From contig NZ_VCGY01000003.1 in NCBI RefSeq assembly GCF_016597725.1, forward strand, positions 124,001-188,000: a stretch of DNA of 64,000 nt. Direction: 5' to 3'. Position numbers and translations under genes: made by a program. The notes under the pieces were generated by a model that worked only from the letters and a program-made list of their open reading frames with translations, was not told the origin of the DNA and searched no databases. Origin of the DNA: Marinobacter sp. 1-4A (lineage in GTDB: Bacteria > Pseudomonadota > Gammaproteobacteria > Pseudomonadales > Oleiphilaceae). Below, piece after piece: positions 8,720 through 17,204 of the stretch (position 1 is its first letter; each line of letters starts with the position of its first letter).

Positions 8720-10084
8720 TCACATACCCAAATACGCCTCGCGTACTTTTTCGTTACTCAGCAACTCGCGGCCAGTGCCTTCAATAACCACACGGCCGGT
8801 TTCCAGCACGTAACCCCGGTCGGCAAGTGCGAGCGCCTGAGAGGCGTTCTGCTCTACCAGGAAAATGGTAATGCCTTCGTTTTTAAGCTCTTTAACAATA
8901 TTGAATATTTCTTCAATAATCAGCGGCGCCAGCCCCATACTGGGCTCGTCCAATAGCAAGAGCCTGGGCTTAGCCATGAGCGCGCGGCCCATTGCCAGCA
9001 TCTGTTGCTGTCCGCCGGATAGCTCACCCGCCAGGTTACGACGTTTCTGGCGCAGTATGGGGAACTTCTCATACATGCGTTCAATATCGTCTTCTACTTC
9101 CGGGCTGCGCCCACGGGTGTAGGCGCCTAACAATAAGTTGTCTTCAACGCTCAGATCCTTGAACACCTGACGACCTTCGGGCACCTGTACAATGCCATTG
9201 GCAACCCGTTGGTCCGTGCTCATTTTCAGCAGGTCTTTGCCTTCAAAATTAATGCTGCCGCTGTCTGTCGGCTGCAGTCCGGAGATGGTCATCAGCAACG
9301 TCGACTTGCCCGCGCCGTTGGCGCCTACCAGAGACACAATCTCACCGCTGTTTATGCGGATATCAATGCCGTGAAGAGCTTCTATCTGGCCATAAGAGGT
9401 CTTCAGGCCTTTGATAGAAAGCATTTCCTCCGTCGCGCGCTGAGCGGTTCTGCGCGGGGCATGGTGTAGCCCTAGCCCACCGAGGCGTTCCGGCGTGTAA
9501 CTCACAATCCGATGACGCAATTCGCGGAATTCGTCCCGCACCCTTTCGCCAAACAACGGATCGTTGGACTGATCCCGGGATTCCGTAATTAGGCGCCAAT
9601 CATCTTCACTCAGGAGCTTGCGCGCCCGAGGAATAACCACGCCTTCTTCTTTCTTGATGTGCTTGCGCAAGGCCTCGGTAAACCGTGCCAGCGCGTGGCT
9701 GAAGTCTTCGCGGCCATCCGGCCACTTCTCCATGCACACCATCAGTAGATGGCGCAGCTCATTGATTTTTTGATCACCAATTACATACCCGTGTGCCAGC
9801 TTATCCAACAACGGCTTGGTGTCCGGCGACTTTTCACCCAGAACACGATACAGCACAATTTCTTCGGGAGAACTGTGTACTCGCCGTGCAAAGTGCTGGA
9901 TGTAATCGAAGATGGTGCTGAACAGCGTTTCATCGGGTTTCTGTTCATTGATATTCATGTCGTGCTGAAGCTGATCCAGCAAATCCAGTATGCGCCATAG
10001 GGCCTGATGTTCCTGAACAATCGTGCTTATGGCTTGCAGGCTGTAGCTGTCTTCAGGCGCGACGTTGGTCGGTGTCTGTGTCAT
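8720..10084 (-). CDS. hemerythrin (HHE) domain fused to LivF-type ABC ATPase
   Basis: A 454-residue fusion. Residues about 15-160 form a hemerythrin-like four-helix domain with the expected ligand pattern: His26, His64, Glu74/Glu75, His142 and Glu146. Residues 221-454 are a complete LivF ATPase: Walker A GANGAGKST at 254-262, LSGGQQQ at 355-361 and LLLLDEP at 375-381. The linker (about 180-220) is Arg-rich. Codon 221 is an ATG (9424) preceded by GGAGGAA, but only two bases separate them, so a separate short LivF is possible but not favoured. Fourth permease-operon gene after LivG (21-base gap). LivF of the second importer here (30748-31557) has no such domain. The HHE part may sense O2, NO or iron; that is inference. 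Confidence 0.9.
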   Translation of the reverse strand: MTQTPTNVAPEDSYSLQAISTIVQEHQALWRILDLLDQLQHDMNINEQKPDETLFSTIFDYIQHFARRVHSSPEEIVLYRVLGEKSPDTKPLLDKLAHGYVIGDQKINELRHLLMVCMEKWPDGREDFSHALARFTEALRKHIKKEEGVVIPRARKLLSEDDWRLITESRDQSNDPLFGERVRDEFRELRHRIVSYTPERLGGLGLHHAPRRTAQRATEEMLSIKGLKTSYGQIEALHGIDIRINSGEIVSLVGANGAGKSTLLMTISGLQPTDSGSINFEGKDLLKMSTDQRVANGIVQVPEGRQVFKDLSVEDNLLLGAYTRGRSPEVEDDIERMYEKFPILRQKRRNLAGELSGGQQQMLAMGRALMAKPRLLLLDEPSMGLAPLIIEEIFNIVKELKNEGITIFLVEQNASQALALADRGYVLETGRVVIEGTGRELLSNEKVREAYLGM

Positions 10085-10105
10085 TGTAATTATTCCTCGC
10101 TCCGT

Positions 10106-10864
10106 TTAACCGCCCAGGTAGGCTGCAATCACATCCGGATTCGTGCGGATCTGTTCCGGTGTGCCTTCGGCCAGTACGCGCCCATAGTTAAGCACCAGCA
10201 AACGGTCGGAAATTCCCATCACCAGCTTCATGTCGTGCTCTACCAGCATTACGGTAATACCCTGCTCTGCTATCTTGCGGATAAGATCTTCCAGCGCGGC
10301 GGTCTCCACAGCGTTCAGGCCTGCCGCTGGCTCATCCAGCAACACAACCTTGGGCTCGGCCGCCAGCGCCCGGGCAATCTCAAGACGCTTCAGCGCCCCG
10401 TAAGACATGGCAGAAGCCTCGGTATCGAGGTATTCACCACAACCCACAAACTCCATCAGTTCTGCGGAGGTCTTGCGCGCGGCCTTCTCGCCACGGGTGA
10501 GCGCAGGCAAGCGGAATAGCGTGGTCAACAAATTGCTTTTTAATGTCAGATGTCGGCCCAGCATTACGTTTTCAATGGCCGTCATATTCATGCAAATCTG
10601 CATCTGCTGGAAAGTTCGGCACATACCACGCTCAGCCAACTGGTTGGGCTGCAGCTTGGCAATGCTTTCTCCATTGAGCTTCACCTCACCACTGGTGGGC
10701 GTGTACAAGCCTGTAATCAGGTTAAACAGTGTGGTTTTACCGGCGCCGTTGGGGCCGATCACCGAATACACCTGCCCAGCCTCCACTGAAAAACTAACAC
10801 CTTCAACAGCGTGTACACCGCCAAACGCCTTGGACAGATTATTGACTTCCACCAGAGCCGTCAT
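10106..10864 (-). CDS. livG: branched-chain-type ABC transporter ATPase LivG
   Basis: One of the two ATPases of the importer. The 252-residue protein has Walker A GPNGAGKTTL near 35, the signature SYGALKRLEIARAL with the usual LivG deviation, Walker B VVLLDEPAAGLN and the switch His in EHDMKLVM. Its ATG overlaps the livM stop by four bases. The operon lies between the paa genes and paaX and shares the putative PaaX operator, so the substrate is probably phenylacetate or a related aromatic acid rather than an amino acid; this is inference. Confidence 0.88.
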   Translation of the reverse strand: MTALVEVNNLSKAFGGVHAVEGVSFSVEAGQVYSVIGPNGAGKTTLFNLITGLYTPTSGEVKLNGESIAKLQPNQLAERGMCRTFQQMQICMNMTAIENVMLGRHLTLKSNLLTTLFRLPALTRGEKAARKTSAELMEFVGCGEYLDTEASAMSYGALKRLEIARALAAEPKVVLLDEPAAGLNAVETAALEDLIRKIAEQGITVMLVEHDMKLVMGISDRLLVLNYGRVLAEGTPEQIRTNPDVIAAYLGG

Positions 10865-11868
10865 GCGTCACCTCCGGCAGCCTTTGAGCGGCGTTTTGCC
10901 AAGAAATTTGCAGCAGTCGGCAGCAATCCCTTGGGCATAAAGATCATGGTCAACATCAATATCAGACCAAACAACACCATTTCCATCTCCTGAAAATCGG
11001 CCAGCAGTTGCGGCAGCAGTTCCAGCACCACAGCACCGATAATCACACCAATGGTTGAGCCCATGCCGCCCAAAACCACCATGGTGATCAACAGAATAGA
11101 GAAGTCGAAACTGGCCACCGACGGCGTAATAAAACCCTGAAAATGTCCGTAAAGTGCACCCATCACACTTGCGTAGACCGCAGAGATCACGAACACCAGA
11201 CTCTTATACTTGGCGGTGTTTACACCGACCACACTGGCGGCAACTTCCGAACCATGCACAGAGCGCAAGGCGCGGCCTATGGGTGAATCAATAAGGTTCT
11301 GTGCCAACCAAACCGCAACCAGCAATACCACACCGGCAAACAGGTACCAGGCCAGATCCCCACTGATCTCCATACCGAACAACGAATACTGCCCAAAAAC
11401 ACTGAGTTCCCAACCGAATACATCAAAGGAGGGCACTGGCATGCCATCCGGCCCGCCGGTTATTTCCCGTTCGTTGTTCAGGATAATCGCAATAATGAAG
11501 CCAACTGCAAGGGTCGCCATAGAGAGATAATGGCCTTTAAGCCGCAGAATGGGGCGACCGACAACCCACGCAATAATGGCCACTCCAACGGCGCCCACAA
11601 TTAAAGCGGGAATGGCAGACCAACCGTAATTGCTGGTCATGATGCCACTGAAGTAAGCGCCTATGCCGAAAAACCCGGCATGGCCCAAACTGATCTGGCC
11701 AGCAAAGCCAACCAGCAGGTTGAGGCCAACCACCGCCCCGGCAATCAACGCAATCTGCGTCGCAAGGCTGTAGTGGAACGGGTTGGAAATGAACAGTGGT
11801 AACGCAAATACCACGAGGGCCAGAAATACCAGACCCTTGAGACGGAACTGCGAGAATTGAGCCATCAT
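10861..11868 (-). CDS. livM: branched-chain-type ABC transporter permease LivM
   Basis: Inner-membrane permease of 335 residues with eight or more hydrophobic helices and the LivM signature GLNLLVGFAGQISLGHAGFFGIGAY near the N-terminus, ending in MIFMPKGLL. The ATG at 11868 overlaps the livH stop by one base and has GGAG eight bases upstream; the GTG at 11871 is a possible alternative. It pairs with LivH in the membrane. Confidence 0.9.
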   Translation of the reverse strand: MMAQFSQFRLKGLVFLALVVFALPLFISNPFHYSLATQIALIAGAVVGLNLLVGFAGQISLGHAGFFGIGAYFSGIMTSNYGWSAIPALIVGAVGVAIIAWVVGRPILRLKGHYLSMATLAVGFIIAIILNNEREITGGPDGMPVPSFDVFGWELSVFGQYSLFGMEISGDLAWYLFAGVVLLVAVWLAQNLIDSPIGRALRSVHGSEVAASVVGVNTAKYKSLVFVISAVYASVMGALYGHFQGFITPSVASFDFSILLITMVVLGGMGSTIGVIIGAVVLELLPQLLADFQEMEMVLFGLILMLTMIFMPKGLLPTAANFLAKRRSKAAGGDA

Positions 11869-12743
11869 CACACCCGCTCCACAACTTTGGCGCCAAACAG
11901 GCCCCGGGGCATGAAGAACAACACCAAAAGAATCATCGAGAAGGCGACGGCATCTTTGTAATCAGACGACAAATAGCCCGCGGCCATGGCCTCCACCACA
12001 CCCAACGCCAAGCCACCTACAACAGCACCCATGCCGCTGCCGAGCCCACCGATGGCTGCCGCCACAAAGCCTTTCAGCCCTAGAATGATGCCGATGTCAT
12101 AGGAGGTAAAGGTGATCGGCGCCACAACAATGCCGGCCACGGAGCCCAGCAGCGCAGACACCATGAACGCCAGCATCAACACAACCTGAGTACGAATACC
12201 CACCAGGCGTGCGGCGTCTTTGTTCATTGATGTCGCCAGAATGGCCTTGCCAGTCAGTGTGCGGGTAAAGAAATACACCAGTACCGCCACAAGAACGGAG
12301 CCAACACCCAGAACCCAAAGGCTCTGGCTATTCAGTACAGCGCCAAAAATCTGAATCGGCTCATCGCCGCTGAAGTTGGGCATAACGTGGTATTCCTTAC
12401 CCCATACCAACTGGGCAAGGCCACGAATAAAGATAGACGCACCAATGGTGATGATAATCAGCGTAACCACATCCGCATTTTTTGCGGGTGCAATAGCCAG
12501 ACGCTGCAGCGCAACACCCAACACGCCCGCAAGCACTACGGCCAGCACGATTGCAAGGAGCATGGGTACGCCCATGGCGGTCAGGGAAACGGTCGCCATT
12601 CCGCCGATCATCAAAAACTCGCCTTGAGCGAAGTTAATAACGTGGCTGGCGTTGTATATCAGGGTAAAGCCCAAAGCAATAAGGGCGTAGGTAGCACCAA
12701 TGGTGATACCCGTAAACAGGTACTGCAGGAATTCAGAGAACAT
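11868..12743 (-). CDS. livH: branched-chain-type ABC transporter permease LivH
   Basis: Second permease, 291 residues, almost wholly hydrophobic. The LivH motif YALIALGFTLIYNASHVINFAQGE is at about 20-43 and the conserved GLKGFVAAAIGGLGSGMGAV near 225. It lies 75 bases after the binding-protein gene, and the gap holds a strong hairpin (12765-12796) that probably lowers permease expression relative to the binding protein. Confidence 0.9.
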   Translation of the reverse strand: MFSEFLQYLFTGITIGATYALIALGFTLIYNASHVINFAQGEFLMIGGMATVSLTAMGVPMLLAIVLAVVLAGVLGVALQRLAIAPAKNADVVTLIIITIGASIFIRGLAQLVWGKEYHVMPNFSGDEPIQIFGAVLNSQSLWVLGVGSVLVAVLVYFFTRTLTGKAILATSMNKDAARLVGIRTQVVLMLAFMVSALLGSVAGIVVAPITFTSYDIGIILGLKGFVAAAIGGLGSGMGAVVGGLALGVVEAMAAGYLSSDYKDAVAFSMILLVLFFMPRGLFGAKVVERV

Positions 12744-12764
12744 AATCGGGTCCGCTCGCGCAGC

Positions 12765-12796
12765 GGCTGCCAGCTTCAGGGGAATAGCTGGCAGCC
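12765..12796 (-). promoter_or_regulatory. intercistronic hairpin between binding-protein gene and livH
   Basis: Perfect 10-base-pair stem (12765-12774 with 12787-12796) and a 12-base loop, without a U-tract on the minus strand. Such hairpins after a binding-protein gene commonly protect the upstream message or partly stop transcription. A similar element follows teaA at 40867-40892. Confidence 0.6.
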
Positions 12797-12818
12797 TGTG
12801 GTACGGATAAGGAAATGC

Positions 12819-13979
12819 TTAGTCAATCAACTTCCAACCACCATCCCGAACTTCAAGGATGCGGAAGGAATTCGCCTGCAAACCGTTGTGGTCGTCAGGT
12901 GTCATGTTGAACGTACCGGTTACACCCACGTGGCCCTTGATGTTTTCAAGCGCATCACGCACGGCTGCCTTATCGGTAGAGCCGGCCTTCTCGATGGCTT
13001 CAACCGCCAGCATCAAGCCATCGTAAGCGTAAGCACCAAAGGTAGACACTTTGGTGCTCCAATGGGCTTCGTACTCACTCTTGTAGGCTTCAACTACCGG
13101 CTTTTGCGGATCAGACTCCGGCAGGGATTCTGGCACTAGCAAAGGCGACGCGGGCAATCTCAAACCTTCGGCGCTGTTGCCAGCCAACTCCAGGAAACCG
13201 TCGGAAGCAACACCGTGGGACTGGTAGAAAGGTAGCTCGATACCCAACTGGGCGTAGTTACGTGTAACGATTGCTGGGCCTTGCCCGAAGCCGAAGTTCA
13301 GAACAGTCTGAACGCCGTCGGTGCCGCGGATATTAGTAAGCTGAGCGGTCATGTCGGTGTCGGAACCGCCATAAGTTTCATCCGCAACAATTTCAATACC
13401 GCCCATCGCCTTGGCTGCAGCAAGCGTTTGCTCACGCCCGGAACTGCCAAAACCACCTGTACCAGAGATTAGCCCAACTTTCGTTAGGCCACGCTCTCTC
13501 ATATCCATCAGCACGCGCTCTGCCGCCATGCGGTCGGTTTGCGGAGTTTTGAAAACCCACTTTTTAACAGGGTTGGTGATAACAACCGCGCCCGCTAGAG
13601 ATATGAAAGGAACACCAGCCTGTTCGACCATGGGCACAGCCGCCATGGTGGCCCCCGTGGTGCTGCCGCCAACGATAATATCAACCCGGTCTGAACGGAT
13701 CAGACGGCTTGCGAAGTTACGGGCTTTTGACGCGTTGCCTGCGTCGTCGTAATGGATAAGTTCCAGTTGGCGACCTAGAACACCGCCTTCTTTGTTGATT
13801 TTTTCAACGTACATTTCCAGAGTTTTCAACTCCGGATCACCCAGAAAGGACGCAGGGCCGGTTACAGACAGAAAAGAGCCTATGCGGATGGGATCCGCAG
13901 CCTGAACGTTCATCGCTAATAGACCGGCTGCTGCAATAGCGGCAACCTTACTTGCTCGACGCGTTATTTTCTTGAACAT
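12819..13979 (-). CDS. periplasmic substrate-binding protein of the paa-linked ABC importer
   Basis: LivK/type-1 periplasmic binding protein of 386 residues. A signal peptide is visible (RRASKVAAIAAAGLLAMNVQA, cleavage after AQA-type site near residue 27), then ADPIRIGSFLSVTGPASFLG opens lobe 1. First gene of the operon, about 180 bases downstream of a TTGATA-N16-TATTAT promoter that contains a putative PaaX half-site. Placement makes phenylacetate or a similar aromatic acid the likely ligand, but the sequence does not prove it. Confidence 0.88.
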   Translation of the reverse strand: MFKKITRRASKVAAIAAAGLLAMNVQAADPIRIGSFLSVTGPASFLGDPELKTLEMYVEKINKEGGVLGRQLELIHYDDAGNASKARNFASRLIRSDRVDIIVGGSTTGATMAAVPMVEQAGVPFISLAGAVVITNPVKKWVFKTPQTDRMAAERVLMDMRERGLTKVGLISGTGGFGSSGREQTLAAAKAMGGIEIVADETYGGSDTDMTAQLTNIRGTDGVQTVLNFGFGQGPAIVTRNYAQLGIELPFYQSHGVASDGFLELAGNSAEGLRLPASPLLVPESLPESDPQKPVVEAYKSEYEAHWSTKVSTFGAYAYDGLMLAVEAIEKAGSTDKAAVRDALENIKGHVGVTGTFNMTPDDHNGLQANSFRILEVRDGGWKLID

Positions 13980-14263
13980 TGTTGTTGTTCTCCCGAATGT
14001 TATCAGGGCGTTTTGGTTTTATATGCCCTAGAGTTTCCGAAAACAGAACGGTATTTCATGCAGAATGGGTACGTTTTTGTATCACGTACCCTTTCACAAT
14101 AGTCTGAATTCAGCGCAGCGCGACAGACATTGGTCTATCATCACAATAATCTTCTATTCGCCATTCCAATAATACGATACCGTTGACGAATATCAATGGA
14201 AAATATTGTATCACTACACCCCTGTCAACTAGATAGCAGGCCAAACGGGGCGGGTATAGACCA
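13980..14263. promoter_or_regulatory. divergent promoter region between transporter operon and paaX
   Basis: Gene-free stretch holding the operator at 14174-14214 and, on the minus strand, a promoter TTGATA (14191-14196) N16 TATTAT (14169-14174). The remaining ~180 bases toward the binding-protein gene are its presumed 5' leader, in which I see no further conserved element. A TTGACG at 14183-14188 on the plus strand may be the -35 for paaX but its -10 is poor. Confidence 0.5.
14174..14214. promoter_or_regulatory. putative PaaX operator at the paaX/transporter divergent promoter
   Basis: ACGATAC (14174-14180) and GTATCAC (14208-14214), i.e. GTGATAC-N27-GTATCGT on the minus strand; the central GATAC/GTATC are perfect and the spacer is exactly 27 bases, as at the paaA promoter. 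One half lies between the -35 and -10 of the minus-strand promoter, suited to repression, and the site would also autoregulate paaX. Confidence 0.6.
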
Positions 14264-14425
14264 ATGTATGAAGAGTTGGTCATCGCACACGGCAGGGAAG
14301 GTAAGCGGCTTTACGCGGTGGCTGTAAACAGGATAATGGCGCCGGACCATCGCCAAGCCTGCCATTATCGCCGGGCCGTAAGTTTTGAAGAGATAAGAGA
14401 CTATGTCAGCAAAACAACAGCTTGA
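14264..14425 (+). CDS. possible small ORF overlapping the paaX start
   Basis: An open frame of 53 codons begins at the ATG at 14264 and ends 23 bases inside paaX. The peptide starts MYEELVIAHGREGK and is rich in charged residues, with no cysteine cluster or hydrophobic segment. The nearest purine-rich stretch is about 13 bases upstream, so translation initiation is doubtful. It could be a translated leader coupled to paaX or chance. I do not recognise it. Confidence 0.22.
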   Translation: MYEELVIAHGREGKRLYAVAVNRIMAPDHRQACHYRRAVSFEEIRDYVSKTTA

Positions 14426-15374
14426 AAGCCTAATTCACGATTTTCAGAAAAAACGCCCTTTAAGGGCAGGCTCACTGATCATCACAATCTACGGCGATAT
14501 CATTCATCCCCGCGGCGGTAATGTGTGGCTGGGCAGCCTGATGAAACTGCTCACCCCAATGGGCGTGAGTGAGCGGCTGGTGCGCACATCCGTTTACCGG
14601 TTGGTTCAGGAAGGTTGGCTACAAACCGAAAAAGTGGGGCGCTGCAGCTATTACAGCGTTACCGGGGCTGGCCTTCGGCGATTCCAGCAGGCCTTCGAAC
14701 ACGTTTACACCCTTGGCACAGACGACTGGAACGGCAGTTGGTGCCTGGTTTTTCTCAACCAACTGGAGCCGGAAACCCGCGCCAAAGTGCGGGAGGAACT
14801 GAAGTGGCTAAGCTTTGGCAATATGGCTTCGGGCGTTATGGAACATCCGCGCTTCACGCGCCATGAACTGGTGCCGCTGTTGCAGGAATGGGGCGCTCTG
14901 GAAGACACCATTGTTATGCAGACTCAGCCATTGGAGCAGCGCAGCCCAAAGGCCCTGCGTAGGCAGGTAAAAGAAAGCTGGAACCTCGACGAACTGGGTT
15001 TTCGTTATAAGCGGTTTCTTGAAAAATTCCGACCGCTCTGGCGCGAGCTGAGCACCAACGACAACCTGAGCCCTGAGAACTGTGTCACCGCGCGCATTCT
15101 GCTGATTCATGAATACCGCAAAGTGTTGCTCAGAGACCCTCTACTACCGGATGAGCTCTTACCGGGAGACTGGGAAGGGCGTAGTGCCAAGCAGCTGTGC
15201 CGCAACCTATACCGCGCCATTTACAGCCGTTCTGATGCATATTTGGCTAGTGCTCTTGAAAACGCCTCCGGCCCACTACCCGGCCCTGCCGCCGGATTCT
15301 ATCGGCGGTTCGGCGGCCTAACAGATGACAACCCCACCGACACCAAAATAGCGGAAGCGAAAGAGTCAGCTTGA
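14403..15374 (+). CDS. paaX: phenylacetate degradation transcriptional repressor PaaX
   Basis: GntR-like repressor released by phenylacetyl-CoA. The 323-residue protein has the family size and layout: N-terminal winged helix (RAGSLIITIYGD, then GNVWLGSLMKLL, RTSVYRLVQEGWL and GRCSYYSVTGAG up to about residue 90) followed by the PaaX ligand/dimerisation region and C-terminal PaaX domain. It is transcribed away from the transporter operon, and the intervening region holds the N27 inverted repeat also found before paaA. The neighbouring acetyltransferase-like gene paaY of enterobacteria is absent here. Confidence 0.95.
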   Translation: MSAKQQLESLIHDFQKKRPLRAGSLIITIYGDIIHPRGGNVWLGSLMKLLTPMGVSERLVRTSVYRLVQEGWLQTEKVGRCSYYSVTGAGLRRFQQAFEHVYTLGTDDWNGSWCLVFLNQLEPETRAKVREELKWLSFGNMASGVMEHPRFTRHELVPLLQEWGALEDTIVMQTQPLEQRSPKALRRQVKESWNLDELGFRYKRFLEKFRPLWRELSTNDNLSPENCVTARILLIHEYRKVLLRDPLLPDELLPGDWEGRSAKQLCRNLYRAIYSRSDAYLASALENASGPLPGPAAGFYRRFGGLTDDNPTDTKIAEAKESA

Positions 15375-15553
15375 CCCTTTCGCCTTGCCCACTCAGCCCC
15401 TCGAACGGCCTCGACTTGACTTAGAACAACTGCAACCATCGTCCAATGGGGCCAGCCGCGTTACTGTATTGCAACTCTTCGATATCTTCTAAGCGAATAC
15501 AAATACTGTTTTTAAAGCCTGCATTCTATTGAAAAGGAATGTCGGGACTAATT

Positions 15554-15576
15554 AAGATGTATTTGTAATGAATCAA
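15554..15576. promoter_or_regulatory. NsrR-like box upstream of the divergent cbb3 operon
   Basis: AAGATGTATTT at 15554-15564 equals the NsrR half-site consensus (AAGATGYATTT) at all positions; after one base, TAATGAATCAA agrees with the reverse half at about seven of eleven positions. It ends just before the Shine-Dalgarno AGGAAAG (15578-15584), so a bound repressor would block transcription or elongation. NsrR is an NO-sensing repressor; the regulator itself is not in the window. Confidence 0.4.
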
Positions 15577-15587
15577 CAGGAAAGACT

Positions 15588-17204
15588 ATGACGCCTACCA
15601 TCGCCATTCTCCTGATCATTACCTTCGTGCTATCCACGGTTGGTTTGCTGCTACTGATTTGGTCTATTGCCAACAATCAGTTCAGCCACGGTCAGGCTGC
15701 GGCCCGCACCATCTTCTCCCCGGGCGAAGAAGGTCACAGTGAAGACCCTGCGCGGCCCGCCGACGAACCTTTCACCGGTAACACCATTGAGCAGGCCGAA
15801 GCCATTGAGGCCCGCTGGACTGCCGATCAATCCTCCAGAACAGCGGTGCTTACTTGGCTAAGTTCATCGGTTTTCTGGCTGCTTCTGGGCTCGTTTTTCG
15901 GCCTAGCCTCTTCCATAAAGATGCACCTACCGGAATTTTTGACGGCCAGTGAGTTTCTTACCTTTGGCAGAATTCGCCCCGTTCACCTTAATGCAGTTAC
16001 CTATGGCTGGGCGTCCATGGCGGGCATTGGTGTAGCGCTGTTTTTGATTCCACGGCTGTTTAAAACCTCGCTGGTGGGCGGCAAGTATGCCGTTATCGGC
16101 GGTTTTATCTGGAATATCGGTTTGGTTCTGGGCTTGAGTGCCATCACGCTGGGCCTGTCCGATGGCGAGGAATGGCTGGAGTTTCCCTGGCAGATCGATC
16201 TTCTGTTTGTAGTGGGCGGGGCAATGTGCGCCGCTCCCTTGTTGCTAACCGCCGCCAACCGCAACGTTGAACACCTTTACGTGACCAGCTGGTACCTGAT
16301 GGCGGCGCTGGTGTGGTTCCCCATTCTGTTTCTTATTGCCAACCTTCCCTTTGCCTTTCCCGGGGCGTCTGGCGCCACGGTTAACTGGTGGTTTGCCCAT
16401 AACGTGCTCGGGCTTTGGGTAACACCCATCGGCATTGGCATTGCCTACTACATGATTCCGAAGATTCTCGGCAAGCCAATCATTTCGTATCAATTATCGC
16501 TGATCGGCTTCTGGTCGCTGGCGCTGTTTTATAGCCAGGTGGGCATTCACCACCTGATTGGCGGCCCCATTCCCACGTGGCTGGTCACGCTTTCGATTGT
16601 CCACAGTGTGATGATGTCGATTCCGGTGATTACCGTTGCCATCAACCACCACGGCACCATGATGGGCAACTTCGGGCGCCTCAAAGACTCGCCAACTCTG
16701 CGTTTTGTATGGATCGGCGCACTCATGTACACGGTGGCATCGCTTCAGGGTTCTATGGAGGCACTGCGCAGCATAAACGTGATTACCCACTTTACACACT
16801 ACACCGTGGCCCATGCGCACCTTGGTATGTACGCCTTCCTGAGTTTTATTCTGTTTGGCGCCGTGTATTTCATCATGCCCCGCCTTACAAACTGGGAATG
16901 GCCATGGCGCAAACTGATTAGCCTGCATTTCTGGCTTGTCAGCATCGGCATTCTGATTTACGTGGTATCGCTGACCGTGGCTGGCTGGAAACAAGGCGTT
17001 GCATTGCTCGATGCGGCAATGCCTTTCATGGACATTGTAAAAATGACACTGCCCGCTCTTCAGGCCCGTACTCTGGGTGGCGCTCTGATGACATTGGGGC
17101 ATCTGGTGTTCGCGTTCCATTTCATCGCCATGCTAATGCGCCAAGGCGCGGCCACTGAGCAGCCGACACTCTTCCGCCCAGCCGTCAAGGAGAACGCTCA
17201 ATGA
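15588..17204 (+). CDS. ccoN: divergent cbb3-type cytochrome oxidase subunit I with CcoS-like N-terminal extension
   Basis: Membrane haem-copper oxidase subunit of 538 residues, against about 475 for usual CcoN. Residues 91-538 align with CcoN: low-spin haem ligand His133 (RPVH), CuB ligands His271, His321 and His322, the cross-linked Tyr315 six residues before His321, and haem ligands His409/His411 (AHAH). The Glu that in CcoN lies in FEGP is Gln387 (LQGS). The NOR-type Glu four residues after His271 is absent, so O2 is the expected substrate. Residues 1-48 form one helix followed by NQFS...AARTIFSPGE, resembling free-standing CcoS. The stop overlaps ccoO by four bases. Confidence 0.85.
   Translation: MTPTIAILLIITFVLSTVGLLLLIWSIANNQFSHGQAAARTIFSPGEEGHSEDPARPADEPFTGNTIEQAEAIEARWTADQSSRTAVLTWLSSSVFWLLLGSFFGLASSIKMHLPEFLTASEFLTFGRIRPVHLNAVTYGWASMAGIGVALFLIPRLFKTSLVGGKYAVIGGFIWNIGLVLGLSAITLGLSDGEEWLEFPWQIDLLFVVGGAMCAAPLLLTAANRNVEHLYVTSWYLMAALVWFPILFLIANLPFAFPGASGATVNWWFAHNVLGLWVTPIGIGIAYYMIPKILGKPIISYQLSLIGFWSLALFYSQVGIHHLIGGPIPTWLVTLSIVHSVMMSIPVITVAINHHGTMMGNFGRLKDSPTLRFVWIGALMYTVASLQGSMEALRSINVITHFTHYTVAHAHLGMYAFLSFILFGAVYFIMPRLTNWEWPWRKLISLHFWLVSIGILIYVVSLTVAGWKQGVALLDAAMPFMDIVKMTLPALQARTLGGALMTLGHLVFAFHFIAMLMRQGAATEQPTLFRPAVKENAQ

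Noticed and set aside
9422-9424. Frameshift or misassembly joining an HHE gene to livF
   Set aside because: The frame is continuous through a 40-residue linker with no stop, and livF alone would lack a properly spaced ribosome site, so a true fusion is the simpler reading.
15563-15576. FNR/Anr-like box TTGTAATGAATCAA before ccoN
   Set aside because: Only the right half matches TTGAT-N4-ATCAA, and the site abuts the ribosome binding site, where an activator could not work; the overlapping NsrR-like match is better.
15588-17204. Subunit I as a nitric oxide reductase
   Set aside because: The FeB-ligand Glu four residues after His271 is absent, while the CuB histidines and the cross-linked Tyr of cbb3 oxidases are present, and the neighbour is a clear CcoO.
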